Below, in pieces: positions 17,540-26,498 of a stretch of DNA of 64,000 nt (positions are counted from its first letter, which is position 1; each line of letters opens with the position of its first letter). Origin of the DNA: Methylobacterium aerolatum (lineage in GTDB: Bacteria > Pseudomonadota > Alphaproteobacteria > Rhizobiales > Beijerinckiaceae); the NCBI RefSeq assembly GCF_022179085.1, contig NZ_BPQE01000005.1:62001-126000 (forward strand). Reading direction: 5' to 3'. The translations under genes and the position numbers were made by a program. The notes under the pieces were generated by a model. The model ran no database searches. It saw only the letters and a list, made by a program, of their open reading frames with translations, and had not been told where the DNA came from.

Positions 17540-18658
17540 ATGACCTCACGCCTGTTCGAGCCCCTGACCCTCGACTCGCTCACCCTCGACAACCGCATCC
17601 TCGTCGCGCCCATGTGCCAGTATTCGGCCCGCGACGGCCAAGCCAGCGATTGGCACATGATGCACCTCGGGCAGCTCGCGATGTCGGGCGCCGGCCTGCT
17701 GACGCTGGAGGCCACCGCCGTCTCCCCCGAGGCACGGATCACCGCCTGGGACCTCGGCCTCTACGACGACGGCTGTGAGACCGCGCTCGCCCGCGTCCTC
17801 GACGCCGTGCGCCAGCACGCCCCGATCCCGGTCTGCATCCAGATCGCCCATGCCGGCCGGAAGGCGTCGAGCGCGGCCCCCTGGTCGGGCGGCCACCAGA
17901 TCGCGCCCGAGCATCCCTACGGCTGGCGGACCGAGGCACCCTCGGCCCTGCCCCACGCCGAGGGTGAGGTGCCGCCCCACGCCCTGGATGCCGCCGACCT
18001 GAAGCGCATCCGGGAGGAGTTCGTGGCCACCGCCCGGCGCGCGGTGCGCCTCGGGATCGAGGCGGTGGAACTGCACGGGGCCCACGGCTACCTGCTGCAC
18101 GAATTCCTCTCGCCGCTGTCCAACACCCGCACGGATGAGTACGGCGGCAGCCTCGCCAACCGGATGCGCTTCCCGCTGGAGGTCTACGACGCGGTACGTG
18201 CGGTGGTCCCCGCCGGCTCGCCGGTCTGGCTGCGGGTCTCCGCGACGGATTGGGTCGAGGACGGCTGGACCCTGGACGAGACCGTGGAACTCGCCCACGC
18301 CCTCAAGCGGGCGGGCTCCCCGGCCATCCACGTCTCCACGGGTGGCCTCTCGCCCAAGCAGAAGATCGCCGTCGGGCCCGGCTATCAGGTCCCCCACGCG
18401 GAGCGGATCAAGGCCGAGACCGGCCTCACCACCATCGCCGTCGGCCTGATCACCGAACCCCGGCAGGCCGAGGCGATCCTCACCGAGGGCAAGGCGGACG
18501 CGATCTCGCTGGCCCGCGCCATGCTCTACAATCCCCGCTGGCCCTGGCACGCGGCGGCCGAACTCGGCGCACAGGTGAGGGCGCCCAAGCAATACTGGCG
18601 CTCGCAGCCGCACCACCTGAAGGACCTGTTCAAGCAGGCGGCCTTCGGGCAGCGATAG
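17540..18658 (+). CDS. NADH:flavin oxidoreductase of the old yellow enzyme family (YqjM type)
   Basis: The 372-aa FMN TIM barrel starts with LFEPLTLDSLTLDNRILVAP, followed by the MCQYSA motif characteristic of the YqjM/xenobiotic-reductase branch. The substrate-binding pair is in ELHGAHGYLLHEFLSP, preceded by IQIAHAGRKAS. The C-terminal LARAMLYNPRWPWHAA is family typical. It reduces activated C=C bonds of enones, nitro-compounds or related xenobiotics with NAD(P)H. It is a single gene, convergent with the glycosidase gene, with a family A repeat between. Confidence 0.9.
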   Translation: MTSRLFEPLTLDSLTLDNRILVAPMCQYSARDGQASDWHMMHLGQLAMSGAGLLTLEATAVSPEARITAWDLGLYDDGCETALARVLDAVRQHAPIPVCIQIAHAGRKASSAAPWSGGHQIAPEHPYGWRTEAPSALPHAEGEVPPHALDAADLKRIREEFVATARRAVRLGIEAVELHGAHGYLLHEFLSPLSNTRTDEYGGSLANRMRFPLEVYDAVRAVVPAGSPVWLRVSATDWVEDGWTLDETVELAHALKRAGSPAIHVSTGGLSPKQKIAVGPGYQVPHAERIKAETGLTTIAVGLITEPRQAEAILTEGKADAISLARAMLYNPRWPWHAAAELGAQVRAPKQYWRSQPHHLKDLFKQAAFGQR

Positions 18659-18678
18659 GGCCAGGACCGCCGGCCTTC

Positions 18679-18772
18679 GCCGTCATTGCGAGCAACGCGA
18701 AGCAATCCAGGGCGGCGGGCCGTTTCCGGACGCGGCGCCTCCCTGGATCGCTTCGCTGCGCTCGCAATGACG
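18679..18772. repeat. Palindromic repeat family A, copy 3
   Basis: The left arm is GCCGTCATTGCGAGC ... GCGAAGCAATCCAGGG and the right arm CCCTGGATCGCTTCGCTGCG ending CTCGCAATGACG. It lies between two convergent genes (stops at 18658 and 18827), as copy 1 does. Confidence 0.85.
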
Positions 18773-18826
18773 AACCTGTCCGCAACCTTTCCGGTCAGGC
18801 CCGCCCCGAGAGGAGGCGCGCGCGCG

Positions 18827-19591
18827 TCACCGCGCCACTGCGCCGATCAGCGGCCCCAGCGGCCGCCCGAGGTCCGACCGGCCGAGGTTCGGTGCGTAGA
18901 GGCTCGACACGGAGCCGTCGAGGAACAGGGCGTTGCGGCAGCCGAGGTCGTCGCGGAACAGCCGGGCGAAGGCGCCGAAGCTGACGGGGCGCTCGGAGAT
19001 GGCGAAGACCGCCACATGGCCGCCGTCGCGGACGCCGACGCCGTTGCGGATCTTCTGCGACGGACCGTCGGCGGAGATCTTGGGATGGATCTGGCCGTCG
19101 ATCACCAGCATCGGGCCCGATTGCGTGGCGAAATCCGGCTTCATGCGTGCCCGGAGGTAGTGGGGCGTGTCGAGCACGCCCGCCCGGTCGCCCTTCACGT
19201 AGAACACGCCGTTCGGCTTCAGGTGGAAGTTGCCCGGCCCGTCCGCCGTCGAAACCGGGTGCAGTTCCCGGCCGTCCTCGACATAGAGGCCCACGGGCGC
19301 CTGATCCTTGTCGTACATGCCGCCGTTCATGGCGAAGGCGAGACGGGGCCCCTCCGCCTCGGCGAGGGCCGGCAGCGAGGTGTAGGGCTGCCCGTCCGGG
19401 CGACGCCAGAACAGCCGCACCCGCCGCGTCCGCAAGTCGACGGTGCAGACCGTGAAGCTCTCACCCTGGGCGGAGACCGGGTTGCAGACCGGCGCGTCCT
19501 CGGCCCTGGCCATGGCGGCGGGGGCGGCGAGGCCCCAGCCGAGGACGAGCGGGATCGCGAGGGCGAGAAGGCGGCGGATCGGACACGACAT
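18827..19591 (-). CDS. Secreted phosphodiester glycosidase family protein (NAGPA/DUF2233)
   Basis: The 254-aa protein has a signal peptide (about residues 1-30). The domain shows FAMNGGMYDKDQAPVGLYV, GVFYVKG, ATQSGPMLV and NALFLDGSVSSLY, the recurrent motifs of the NAGPA/phosphodiester glycosidase family related to the lysosomal uncovering enzyme and YigE. It probably cleaves a sugar phosphodiester in the periplasm or cell wall. Its substrate here is unknown. Confidence 0.82.
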   Translation of the reverse strand: MSCPIRRLLALAIPLVLGWGLAAPAAMARAEDAPVCNPVSAQGESFTVCTVDLRTRRVRLFWRRPDGQPYTSLPALAEAEGPRLAFAMNGGMYDKDQAPVGLYVEDGRELHPVSTADGPGNFHLKPNGVFYVKGDRAGVLDTPHYLRARMKPDFATQSGPMLVIDGQIHPKISADGPSQKIRNGVGVRDGGHVAVFAISERPVSFGAFARLFRDDLGCRNALFLDGSVSSLYAPNLGRSDLGRPLGPLIGAVAR

Positions 19592-19918
19592 CGGACGGCG
19601 CTTGTCTCCCTCGGCGGCGGGGCGGTCCTATAGAGCATTCCCGCCCCCACGTTCTAGTCCGGGCCACGGCCGGGGCGCTCCCGTCGCGCAAGAAGGCCCG
19701 GGGCGCATACCAGGTTAAATCAACCATCGGGTGCAGTACGGACTTGCGCAAATCAGGAATAACTTCCCTCTCATCCGTGAATTTAGCGGACAAGACTGGC
19801 TTGCCCGACATGCACACGGCACCGTGACCGATGAGTCGCGCTTTCATCCTCGAACCGTTGTGAGGGTCGGAGCGTTTCTCACTCCGATGGGGCCATGGTT
19901 TTCTATTGGAGTTCTGAC
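19592..19918. other. Intergenic region between divergent secreted-protein genes
   Basis: 327 bp with lower GC than its surroundings from about 19715 to 19910. It must contain promoters for both the glycosidase and the Gly-rich protein gene. A 63-codon frame from 19731 is open but has no family-like features and ends inside the next gene. No repeat or RNA gene is recognisable. Confidence 0.55.
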
Positions 19919-20419
19919 ATGAAGATTGCAGTGCTCGGTTCTGCGCTGCTTGCGGCCGGCGCCCTGGCGCTGACGCCGGCGAGCGCCGACGCCCGCGGCT
20001 TCGGCGGCTTCGGGGGCGGCTTCCACGGTGGTGGGTTCCACGGCGGCGGCTTCCATGGCGGCGGCTTCGGCGGCTTCCGGGGCGCGGGCTTCCGGGGCGG
20101 CTACGGTGGCTGGCGCGGCGGCTACGGCGGGTGGCGCGGTGGCTACGGCGGGTGGCGCGGCGGCTACGGGTACCGGGGTGGCTACGGTCGCGGCATCGGC
20201 CTCGGGCTCGCCGGTTTCGGCGTCGGCCTGGCGGCGGGGAGCCTTTACGGCGGCTACGGCGGCTACGGCTACCCGGGTTACGGCTACGGCGGCTACGGCT
20301 ATGCGCCGGTCGGTTACTACGGCGGCGGCTACGGCTACGACGGCGGCTGCTACACCGTCCCGCGCGTGCGCTGGACGCCCTACGGCTACCGCCGGGTGCT
20401 GGTCGAGCGCTGCTACTGA
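19919..20419 (+). CDS. Secreted Gly/Tyr-rich repeat protein
   Basis: The 166-aa product starts at ATG 19919, preceded by ATTGGAG. A signal peptide (cleaved after about ...SADA) is followed by tandem low-complexity repeats: FHGGG units (three), then GGYGGWR units (three to four), a short hydrophobic Gly-rich segment, then YGGYGYPGYGYGG-type repeats, and a C-terminal segment with two cysteines (DGGCYTVPR and ERCY). It is probably an exported, surface or periplasmic structural protein. Function unknown; such Gly-rich exported proteins are common in this group. Confidence 0.8.
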   Translation: MKIAVLGSALLAAGALALTPASADARGFGGFGGGFHGGGFHGGGFHGGGFGGFRGAGFRGGYGGWRGGYGGWRGGYGGWRGGYGYRGGYGRGIGLGLAGFGVGLAAGSLYGGYGGYGYPGYGYGGYGYAPVGYYGGGYGYDGGCYTVPRVRWTPYGYRRVLVERCY

Positions 20420-20443
20420 TCGGCACGATCCGGCCGGTTGACC

Positions 20444-20475
20444 GGAGGGCCGCCCGCGAGGGCGGCCTTTTTTGT
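20444..20475 (+). terminator. Rho-independent terminator after the Gly-rich protein gene
   Basis: A perfect GGCCGCCC/GGGCGGCC stem with a GCGA loop followed by six T lies 30 nt after the stop at 20419. Confidence 0.9.
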
Positions 20476-20548
20476 CTGAGAAACGTCGTTTCCGGGTTGG
20501 ACAGGCCCGGGAACGCCGCCGATACTCCCGGCAAAAGGGGAGTGCATC

Positions 20549-21871
20549 ATGAATGCGGTCGGCGGTGACGGCAGGGGCGGCGGGTCCGCGTCCGGCGGCG
20601 TAGAGGCGGTTCCGATCCAGGACGCGAGCCTCACGGCCTTCTACCGCGACATGACCACGCCGGAGCGGCACACCTTCTGGGCCTGCGCCGCCGGCTGGTG
20701 CCTCGACGGCATGGACTTCATGATCTACCCGCTGGTGATCGGCACGATCATCAGTCTGTGGAAGGTCGATCCCGGCACCGCCGGCCTCGCCGCCACGGTG
20801 ACCCTCCTCGCCTCGGCGCTGGGCGGCTGGATCGCGGGCTTCGCCGCCGACCGGATCGGCCGCGTGCTGACGCTGCAGATCACCATCCTCTGGTTCTCGT
20901 TCTTCTCCCTCGTCTGCGCCTTCGTGCAGAATTTCGAGCAGCTCCTCGTGGCCCGCGCCCTGCTCGGCCTCGGCTTCGGCGGCGAGTGGGCGGCGGGCGC
21001 CGTGCTGATCGGCGAGACGATCCGCGCCGAGTACCGGGGCCGGGCGGTGGGCTCGGTCCAGTCGGGCTGGGCCATCGGCTGGGGGCTCGCCGTCCTGTCG
21101 CAGGCGATCCTGTTCTCGGCGCTCCCGCCCGAGAGCGCGTGGCGCTGGATGTTCGCGGTCGGCGCCCTGCCGGCGCTGCTGGTCTTCTACCTGCGGCGGC
21201 ACGTGAAGGAGCCGGAGGTCGCCGCCCGCACCCGCGCCGCCGCCGCGGCGACGGGCGACCGTCCGAAGCTCTGGGAGATCTTCTCCGGGCCGATCCTCGG
21301 CACCACGATCCTCGCCTCGCTGGCGGCGGCGGGGTGCCAGGGCGGCTACTACGCCATCACCACCTGGGTCCCGCGCTTCCTCACCACTGAGCGGCACCTG
21401 TCGATCGTCTCGTCCACCGGCTACCTCGCCGCGCTGATCGTCGGCTCCTTCACGGGCTACCTCGTGGGCGCGTGGCTCGCCGACCGGCTCGGGCGGCGCC
21501 CCCTGTTCCTGATCTTCTCCCTCGGCGCCATCGTCGTGGTGATCGCCTACACCCAGTTGCCCCTCTCGAACGGGCTGCTCTGGGTGCTCGGCTTCCCCCT
21601 CGGCTTCTTCGCCTCCGGCTACTTCTCCGGGATGGGCGCCTTCCTGACGGAACTCTACCCCACCCGCCTGCGCGGCTCGGGGCAGGGCTTCTGCTACAAT
21701 TTCGGGCGCGGCATCGGCGCCCTGTTCCCGGCGCTGGTCGGCTTCCTGTCGGAGCGGATCGGCCTCGCCTCGGCCATCGCGGTGTTCGCGGCGGCGGCCT
21801 ACGGCCTGTTCTTCGTCGCCGCCTTCGCCCTGCCCGAGACCCGGGGCCGCCTCCTGCACGCGGACACCTGA
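20549..21871 (+). CDS. MFS transporter, aromatic or carboxylic acid:H+ symporter type
   Basis: The 440-aa protein has twelve predicted membrane segments. It has the N-terminal GWCLDGMDFMIYPLV helix, the loop 2-3 motif FAADRIGRVLTLQ (G-x-x-x-D-R-x-G-R), GEWAAGAVLIGETI, and the repeated loop motif AWLADRLGRRPLF in the second half. These resemble the SHS/AAHS subfamilies for organic-acid uptake. The next gene starts 3 nt after its stop and encodes a TIM-barrel amidohydrolase, so the pair probably imports and hydrolyses one substrate. Confidence 0.87.
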   Translation: MNAVGGDGRGGGSASGGVEAVPIQDASLTAFYRDMTTPERHTFWACAAGWCLDGMDFMIYPLVIGTIISLWKVDPGTAGLAATVTLLASALGGWIAGFAADRIGRVLTLQITILWFSFFSLVCAFVQNFEQLLVARALLGLGFGGEWAAGAVLIGETIRAEYRGRAVGSVQSGWAIGWGLAVLSQAILFSALPPESAWRWMFAVGALPALLVFYLRRHVKEPEVAARTRAAAAATGDRPKLWEIFSGPILGTTILASLAAAGCQGGYYAITTWVPRFLTTERHLSIVSSTGYLAALIVGSFTGYLVGAWLADRLGRRPLFLIFSLGAIVVVIAYTQLPLSNGLLWVLGFPLGFFASGYFSGMGAFLTELYPTRLRGSGQGFCYNFGRGIGALFPALVGFLSERIGLASAIAVFAAAAYGLFFVAAFALPETRGRLLHADT

Positions 21872-21874
21872 CGC

Positions 21875-22741
21875 ATGGCCGCGATCCGCGACTGCCCCGC
21901 CCCCGATCCGCATCCCGGCGGCCCGACCCGCTACGCGGTGCCCCCCGGCGCGGTAGACACCCATGCCCACGTCATCGGCCTGCCCCCGGCCTACCCCTTC
22001 GTCGAGGAGCGGAGCTACACGCCGCCCGAGGCGACGGCGGAGCGCTATCTGGCGATGCTCGACGCCACGGGGATGGCCCACGGCGTCCTCGTGCAGGTGA
22101 GCGTCCACGGCACCGACAACCGCCTGCTGGTCGAGACCCTGCGCGCCCACCGGGAGCGCCTGCGCGGCATCGCCGTCATCCCGCTCGGCCTGCCCGACCG
22201 GGAGCTGGCGGCGCTGAAGGAGGCGGGAATCGTGGGCCTGCGCCTCAACGTCCTGTTCGGCGGCGGCGTGGGGCTCGGCGAGGTCGCCCGCTACGGCGCC
22301 CTCGCGCGGGAGATGGGCTGGCACCTCCAGTTCCTCCTCGACGCGCGGAGCCTGCCGCCGATCGCCGGTTCGCTGGCGGATCTGCCGGTGCCACTGGTCT
22401 TCGACCATATGGGCCACATGCCGGCCTCGGAGGGGGTGGACCATCCGGGCTTCCGGACCCTGCTGGGGCTGGTGCGCGACGGCGCCTACGTGAAGCTCTC
22501 GGGCGCCTTCCGCGATTCCGTGACGGGACCGCCCTACGCGGACACGGTCCCCTTCGCCCGCGCCCTGAACGAGGCCGCGCCGGAGCGCTGCCTCTGGGGC
22601 TCGGACTGGCCCCACGTCGCCGCCTGGGACGGGCCGCCGAAGCTCCCCGCGCTCCTCGACCTGATGGCCGAGTGGGTGCCCGACGAGGCGCGGCGGAGGA
22701 TGCTGTTCGTCGAGAACCCGAGGCGGCTCTACGGCTTCTGA
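21875..22741 (+). CDS. TIM-barrel amidohydrolase of the 2-pyrone-4,6-dicarboxylate lactonase (LigI-like) group
   Basis: The 288-aa protein has the strand-1 metal/catalytic motif VDTHAHVIG, LVFDHMGHMP, VKLSGAFR and the C-terminal CLWGSDWPHVA with the catalytic Asp. It therefore belongs to the amidohydrolase-2 family that includes LigI and related lactonases. It lies 3 nt after the MFS gene and is likely co-translated. The substrate is probably a lactone or cyclic dicarboxylate imported by that transporter; this is inference. Confidence 0.85.
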   Translation: MAAIRDCPAPDPHPGGPTRYAVPPGAVDTHAHVIGLPPAYPFVEERSYTPPEATAERYLAMLDATGMAHGVLVQVSVHGTDNRLLVETLRAHRERLRGIAVIPLGLPDRELAALKEAGIVGLRLNVLFGGGVGLGEVARYGALAREMGWHLQFLLDARSLPPIAGSLADLPVPLVFDHMGHMPASEGVDHPGFRTLLGLVRDGAYVKLSGAFRDSVTGPPYADTVPFARALNEAAPERCLWGSDWPHVAAWDGPPKLPALLDLMAEWVPDEARRRMLFVENPRRLYGF

Positions 22742-22894
22742 GCGCCGTCGCCCGGGGCCGACGGGCGGCGCCACGGCCGGGGCGTCTCGCATGGCGGCGC
22801 CGCGCAGAAAGCGCTTGTGGCACCGGCCGAAAGTCTGTCCCCTGGCGCGAACCTTGCCCACTCCCCGGCCGTGCCCCTCTGAAGGAGCCCCTCC

Positions 22895-24229
22895 ATGACC
22901 GGTCACGCCCCGCGCAACGCGCCCTCCCTCGACGCCTTCTGGATGCCGTTCACGGCCAACCGGCAGTTCAAGGCGGCGCCGCGCCTGCTCGTGTCGGCGG
23001 AGGGGATGCACTACCGGGCCGACGACGGCCGCACCGTCCTCGACGGCACGGCCGGCCTCTGGTGCGTGAATGCGGGCCATGGGCGGCAGGGGATCGCGGC
23101 GGCCGTGGAGCGGCAGCTCGGCACCCTCGATTTCGCGCCGACCTTCCAGATGGGCCATCCCATCGCCTTCGAGTTCGCCGAGCGCCTCGCCGCCATCGCG
23201 CCGGGGCCGGATGGGGGCAAGCTCGACCGTGTGTTCTTCACGGGCTCCGGCTCGGAATCGGTCGACACGGCCCTCAAGATCGCGCTCGCCTACCAGCGGG
23301 CCATCGGACAGGGGACCCGCACCCGGCTGATCGGCCGCGAGCGCGGCTATCACGGCGTCGGGTTCGGCGGCATCTCGGTGGGCGGCATCCTGGCGAACCG
23401 CCGGGTCTTCCCGCAGCTCCCCGGCACCGACCACCTGCGCCACACCCACGACCCCGCCCGCAACGCCTTCACCAAGGGCCAGCCCGCGCACGGGATGGAG
23501 CTGGCCGACGACCTGGAACGCCTCGTCGCCCTGCACGGGGCCGAGACCATCGCCGCCTGCATCGTCGAGCCCGTGGCCGGATCGACGGGCGTGCTGATCC
23601 CGCCGACCGGCTACCTGGAGCGCCTGCGGGAGATCTGCACGCGGCACGGCATCCTGCTGATCTTCGACGAGGTCATCACCGGCTTCGGGCGGCTCGGCGC
23701 CCCCTTCGCCACCGACTTCTTCGGCGTGACGCCCGACCTCGTGACCACCGCGAAGGGCCTCACCAACGGCACGATCCCCATGGGCGCCGTCTTCGCGAGC
23801 CGCGCCGTCCACGACGCCCTGATGCAGGGGCCGGACGGAATCGAGCTGTTCCACGGCTACACCTATTCCGGCCACCCCGTGGCCTGCGCCGCCGGCCTCG
23901 CCACCCTCGACATCTACGGGCAGGAGGGCCTCCTCACCCGGGCCGCCGACCTCTCGGAGGATTGGGCCGCCGCCTTCCACGACCTGCGCGGGCGCAAGGG
24001 CGTCACCGACATCCGCACCCTCGGCCTCATCGCCGGCATCGAGCTCGCGTCCCGGCCGGACGCGCCGGGGAAGCGCGCCTACGACGTGTTCGTGGATTGC
24101 TTCGCGCGCGGCCTGCTGATCCGCGTCACCGGCGACATCATCGCCCTCTCGCCGCCGCTCATCGTGACGCGGGACCAGATCGGGGAGATGGCGGAAACCC
24201 TCGGGGCGGCGATCGACCGGGCCGCCTGA
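22895..24229 (+). CDS. Class III aminotransferase, omega-amino acid (beta-alanine):pyruvate type
   Basis: The 444-aa PLP enzyme starts SLDAFWMPFTANRQFK, as in beta-alanine:pyruvate aminotransferases. It contains FTGSGSESVDTALK (cofactor phosphate binding), GYHGVGFGG, IFDEVITGFGR and the PLP-lysine motif TTAKGLTNGTIPMGAV, plus HGYTYSGHPVACAA. It transfers the amino group of omega-amino acids or amines to pyruvate. AAGGAG lies at 22881 with good spacing to the ATG. It is probably separate from the upstream pair (153-bp gap). Confidence 0.9.
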   Translation: MTGHAPRNAPSLDAFWMPFTANRQFKAAPRLLVSAEGMHYRADDGRTVLDGTAGLWCVNAGHGRQGIAAAVERQLGTLDFAPTFQMGHPIAFEFAERLAAIAPGPDGGKLDRVFFTGSGSESVDTALKIALAYQRAIGQGTRTRLIGRERGYHGVGFGGISVGGILANRRVFPQLPGTDHLRHTHDPARNAFTKGQPAHGMELADDLERLVALHGAETIAACIVEPVAGSTGVLIPPTGYLERLREICTRHGILLIFDEVITGFGRLGAPFATDFFGVTPDLVTTAKGLTNGTIPMGAVFASRAVHDALMQGPDGIELFHGYTYSGHPVACAAGLATLDIYGQEGLLTRAADLSEDWAAAFHDLRGRKGVTDIRTLGLIAGIELASRPDAPGKRAYDVFVDCFARGLLIRVTGDIIALSPPLIVTRDQIGEMAETLGAAIDRAA

Positions 24230-24335
24230 GCCGACGGGCACGGCGACCCGTCGCGCCGCCCGACCCTTGCCAAATCGGGGGATCCCTGCATTGGCTACGG
24301 GCCTCGCGAGGATGCAGCCCATCGGAGGGGACGGC

Positions 24336-24512
24336 ATGGCCGGGACGGGGGACAGCTTCAAGAAGGCGCCGAAGCGCAAGCCCAACAAGGGCAAGAGCAT
24401 CGCCGTCTCACCGGAGATGCGACAGGCCTATGCCGACCTGATCCGCCAGAAGGCGGAGAAGGAAGAGGTCTACGGCCGCCACCTGCCGCAGGACGAGCCC
24501 CGGCGTCGGTAG
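24336..24512 (+). CDS. Small basic protein of unknown function
   Basis: The 58-aa product starts at ATG 24336 with GGAGGGG about 8 nt upstream. It is highly charged (many Lys near the N-terminus, KKAPKRKPNKGK, then a helical QAYADLIRQKAEKEEVYGRHL). I do not recognise a family. The ribosome-binding site and codon use like that of its neighbours support it as a gene. Confidence 0.6.
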   Translation: MAGTGDSFKKAPKRKPNKGKSIAVSPEMRQAYADLIRQKAEKEEVYGRHLPQDEPRRR

Positions 24513-24568
24513 CCCCGCCGCCATCGCGTCCCCCGCGCCCGCGACGACGGTGCGCGTGACGGCAGGCC

Positions 24569-24928
24569 CTACCGCTTGCGCACGAATTCGGTGCGCAGCA
24601 CCAAGCCCTTGATTGTGTCGTGGCGGCAGTCGATCTCCGCGGGGTCGTCCGTGAGGCGGATCGAGCGGATCACGGTGCCCTGCTTCAGGGTGGTGCCGGT
24701 GCCCTTGACCTTGAGGTCCTTGATCAGCGTCACCGAATCGCCGTCCGCGAGCGGGTTGCCGGAGGCGTCCCGGACGTCGGGTCGCGCGGCGGCGACGGAG
24801 GCCGCACCGGGGGGCAGCCACTCGCCGGTGGCCTCGTCATACACGTAGGATTCGTCGTCGCCGGCCACGTCTCGGGGCTCCCACAGGGGGCCGCCGCCCG
24901 CGCCGAATCGGCGGGGCCGGCCCGTCAA
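24569..24928 (-). CDS. PhnA-domain protein (YjdM-like)
   Basis: The C-terminal part has the PhnA/YjdM domain: VRDASGNPLADGDSVTLIKD, LKVKGTGTTLKQGTVI and a final ID-x-x-x-D-x-I-K-G-LVLRTEFVRK. YjdM proteins often carry an N-terminal zinc ribbon, which is absent here. The family is named from the phosphonate operon, but its biochemical role is unclear. The track start at 24928 is a TTG; a GTG at 24868 just before the conserved DDESYVYDE segment is at least as likely. Confidence 0.75.
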   Translation of the reverse strand: MTGRPRRFGAGGGPLWEPRDVAGDDESYVYDEATGEWLPPGAASVAAARPDVRDASGNPLADGDSVTLIKDLKVKGTGTTLKQGTVIRSIRLTDDPAEIDCRHDTIKGLVLRTEFVRKR

Positions 24929-25021
24929 GCGGGGCCGTTGTCGCGCCCGGCCCGGCGACGGGCAAGGGCGCGAGGCGCAGGGCAGCGCCGCACGAGGCGG
25001 CGCCGCCCCGGTCCCGGGGGC

Positions 25022-26311
25022 TTACCGCTTGAGCGGGCCGGCCTCGATCACGTCCTCGACCGTGCGCAGTCCGGCGCGGGGCGAGTTCACGAGGCAGGCC
25101 ATGTTGCCCGGCGGGTGCTGGTTCTTCCACATCTTGGTGTGGGCGTGGGGGATCTTGTCCCACGGGAACACCTCGCTCATGCAGGGGTCGATCCGGCGGT
25201 CCAGCACGAACTGGTTGGCCGAGGACGCCTGCTTCAGGTGGGCGAAGTGCGAGCCCTGGATGCGCTTCTGGCGCATCCACACGTAGCGGGCGTCGAAGGT
25301 GATGTTGAAGCCGGTCGTGCCGGCGCAGAACACCACCATGCCGCCGCGCTTCACCACCAGGGCCGAGACCGGGAAGGTCGCCTCGCCGGGGTGCTCGAAG
25401 ACGATATCGACGTCGTTGCCCTTGCCGGTGATGTCCCAGATCGCCTTGCCGAACTTCCGCGCCTCCTTCGTCCAGGCGTGGAACTCGGGGCTGTTGACCT
25501 TCGGCAGCTGGCCCCAGCAATCGAAGTCCTTGCGGTTGATGACGCCCTTCGCGCCGAGGCTCATCACGTAGTCGCGCTTCGACTCGTCCGAGATCACGGC
25601 GATGGCGTTGGCGCCCGACGCCGCGCAGAGCTGCACGCCAAAGACCCCGAGGCCGCCGGAGGCGCCCCAGATCAGCACGTTCTGGCCGGGCTTCACCGTG
25701 TGCGGGGCGTGGCCGAACAGCATCCGGTAGGCGGTGGCGAGCGTCAGCGTGTAGCAGGCGGCCTCCTCCCAGGTGAGGTGCTGCGGGCGCTTCATCAGCT
25801 GGCGCGACTGCACCCGGCAGAACTGGGCGAAGGAGCCGTCGCCGGTCTCGTACCCCCAGATGCGCTGCGAGGGCGAGAACATCGGGTCGCCGCCGTTGCA
25901 CTCCTCGTCGTCGCCGTCGTCGCGGTTGCAGTGGACGATGACCTCGTCGCCGACCTTCCAGCGCTTCACCTTGGGGCCGACCTTCCAGACGATGCCGGAG
26001 GCGTCGGAGCCGGCGATGTGGTACTCGCCCTTGTGCACGTCGAAGGGCGAGATCGGCTCGCCGAGGCCGGCCCAGACGCCGTTGTAGTTCACGCCCGCGG
26101 CCATGACGTAGACCAGCACCTCATCGTCGCCGATCTCCCAGACCGGCAGCACTTCGAGCTGGTGGGACTGCTCCGGCGGCCCGTGGCGCTCACGGCGGAT
26201 CGCCCAGGCATACATCTTGGCCGGCACGTGGCCGAGCGGGGGAATCTCACCCATCTCATAGAGGTCCTTGACCTCGCGACCCGCCTCCTGGAGCGCAGCG
26301 CTCGCCGCCAT
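25022..26311 (-). CDS. ccr: Crotonyl-CoA carboxylase/reductase
   Basis: The 429-aa medium-chain reductase has the Ccr-specific N-terminus (LYEMGEIPPLGHVPAKMYAW), the zinc-MDR fold with HCNRDDGDDEECNGGDPMF, the NADPH-binding IWGASGGLGVFGVQL motif near residue 218, and a C-terminal WKNQHPPGNMACLVN. Ccr reductively carboxylates crotonyl-CoA to ethylmalonyl-CoA with NADPH and CO2, the key step of the ethylmalonyl-CoA pathway for C1 and C2 assimilation. Length is normal for the family. The gene is the best single indicator of a methylotroph-type alphaproteobacterium in this window. Confidence 0.96.
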   Translation of the reverse strand: MAASAALQEAGREVKDLYEMGEIPPLGHVPAKMYAWAIRRERHGPPEQSHQLEVLPVWEIGDDEVLVYVMAAGVNYNGVWAGLGEPISPFDVHKGEYHIAGSDASGIVWKVGPKVKRWKVGDEVIVHCNRDDGDDEECNGGDPMFSPSQRIWGYETGDGSFAQFCRVQSRQLMKRPQHLTWEEAACYTLTLATAYRMLFGHAPHTVKPGQNVLIWGASGGLGVFGVQLCAASGANAIAVISDESKRDYVMSLGAKGVINRKDFDCWGQLPKVNSPEFHAWTKEARKFGKAIWDITGKGNDVDIVFEHPGEATFPVSALVVKRGGMVVFCAGTTGFNITFDARYVWMRQKRIQGSHFAHLKQASSANQFVLDRRIDPCMSEVFPWDKIPHAHTKMWKNQHPPGNMACLVNSPRAGLRTVEDVIEAGPLKR

Positions 26312-26498
26312 GTCGATCTCCTCAAGTGTCCGCGGTCTTATGCAGTGCCGCGATGCCTCTCGGCCTTGGCTATAGCGACGTTGCCGGGGGCCTCCAAGTG
26401 GGCCGAAAGTCTGAGAAACGGCCGCCCTCACAAAAAGAAGCGCCGATCCGAAGAGGGCGCGGGATGCATTCAAAATCCCCTTGGCGACAGGCCAAAGA

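Noticed and set aside
19731-19922. 63-codon frame in front of the Gly-rich protein gene
   Set aside because: No ribosome-binding site, no similarity pattern, and it runs into the next start codon.
20130-20568. Arg-rich frame overlapping the Gly-rich secreted protein gene
   Set aside because: Shadow of a repetitive gene; no ribosome-binding site and no family features.
19844-24400. 1518-codon open frame on the minus strand
   Set aside because: It is antisense to five convincing genes (Gly-rich protein, MFS, amidohydrolase, aminotransferase, small protein); the product is low-complexity and arises from the high GC third-position bias.
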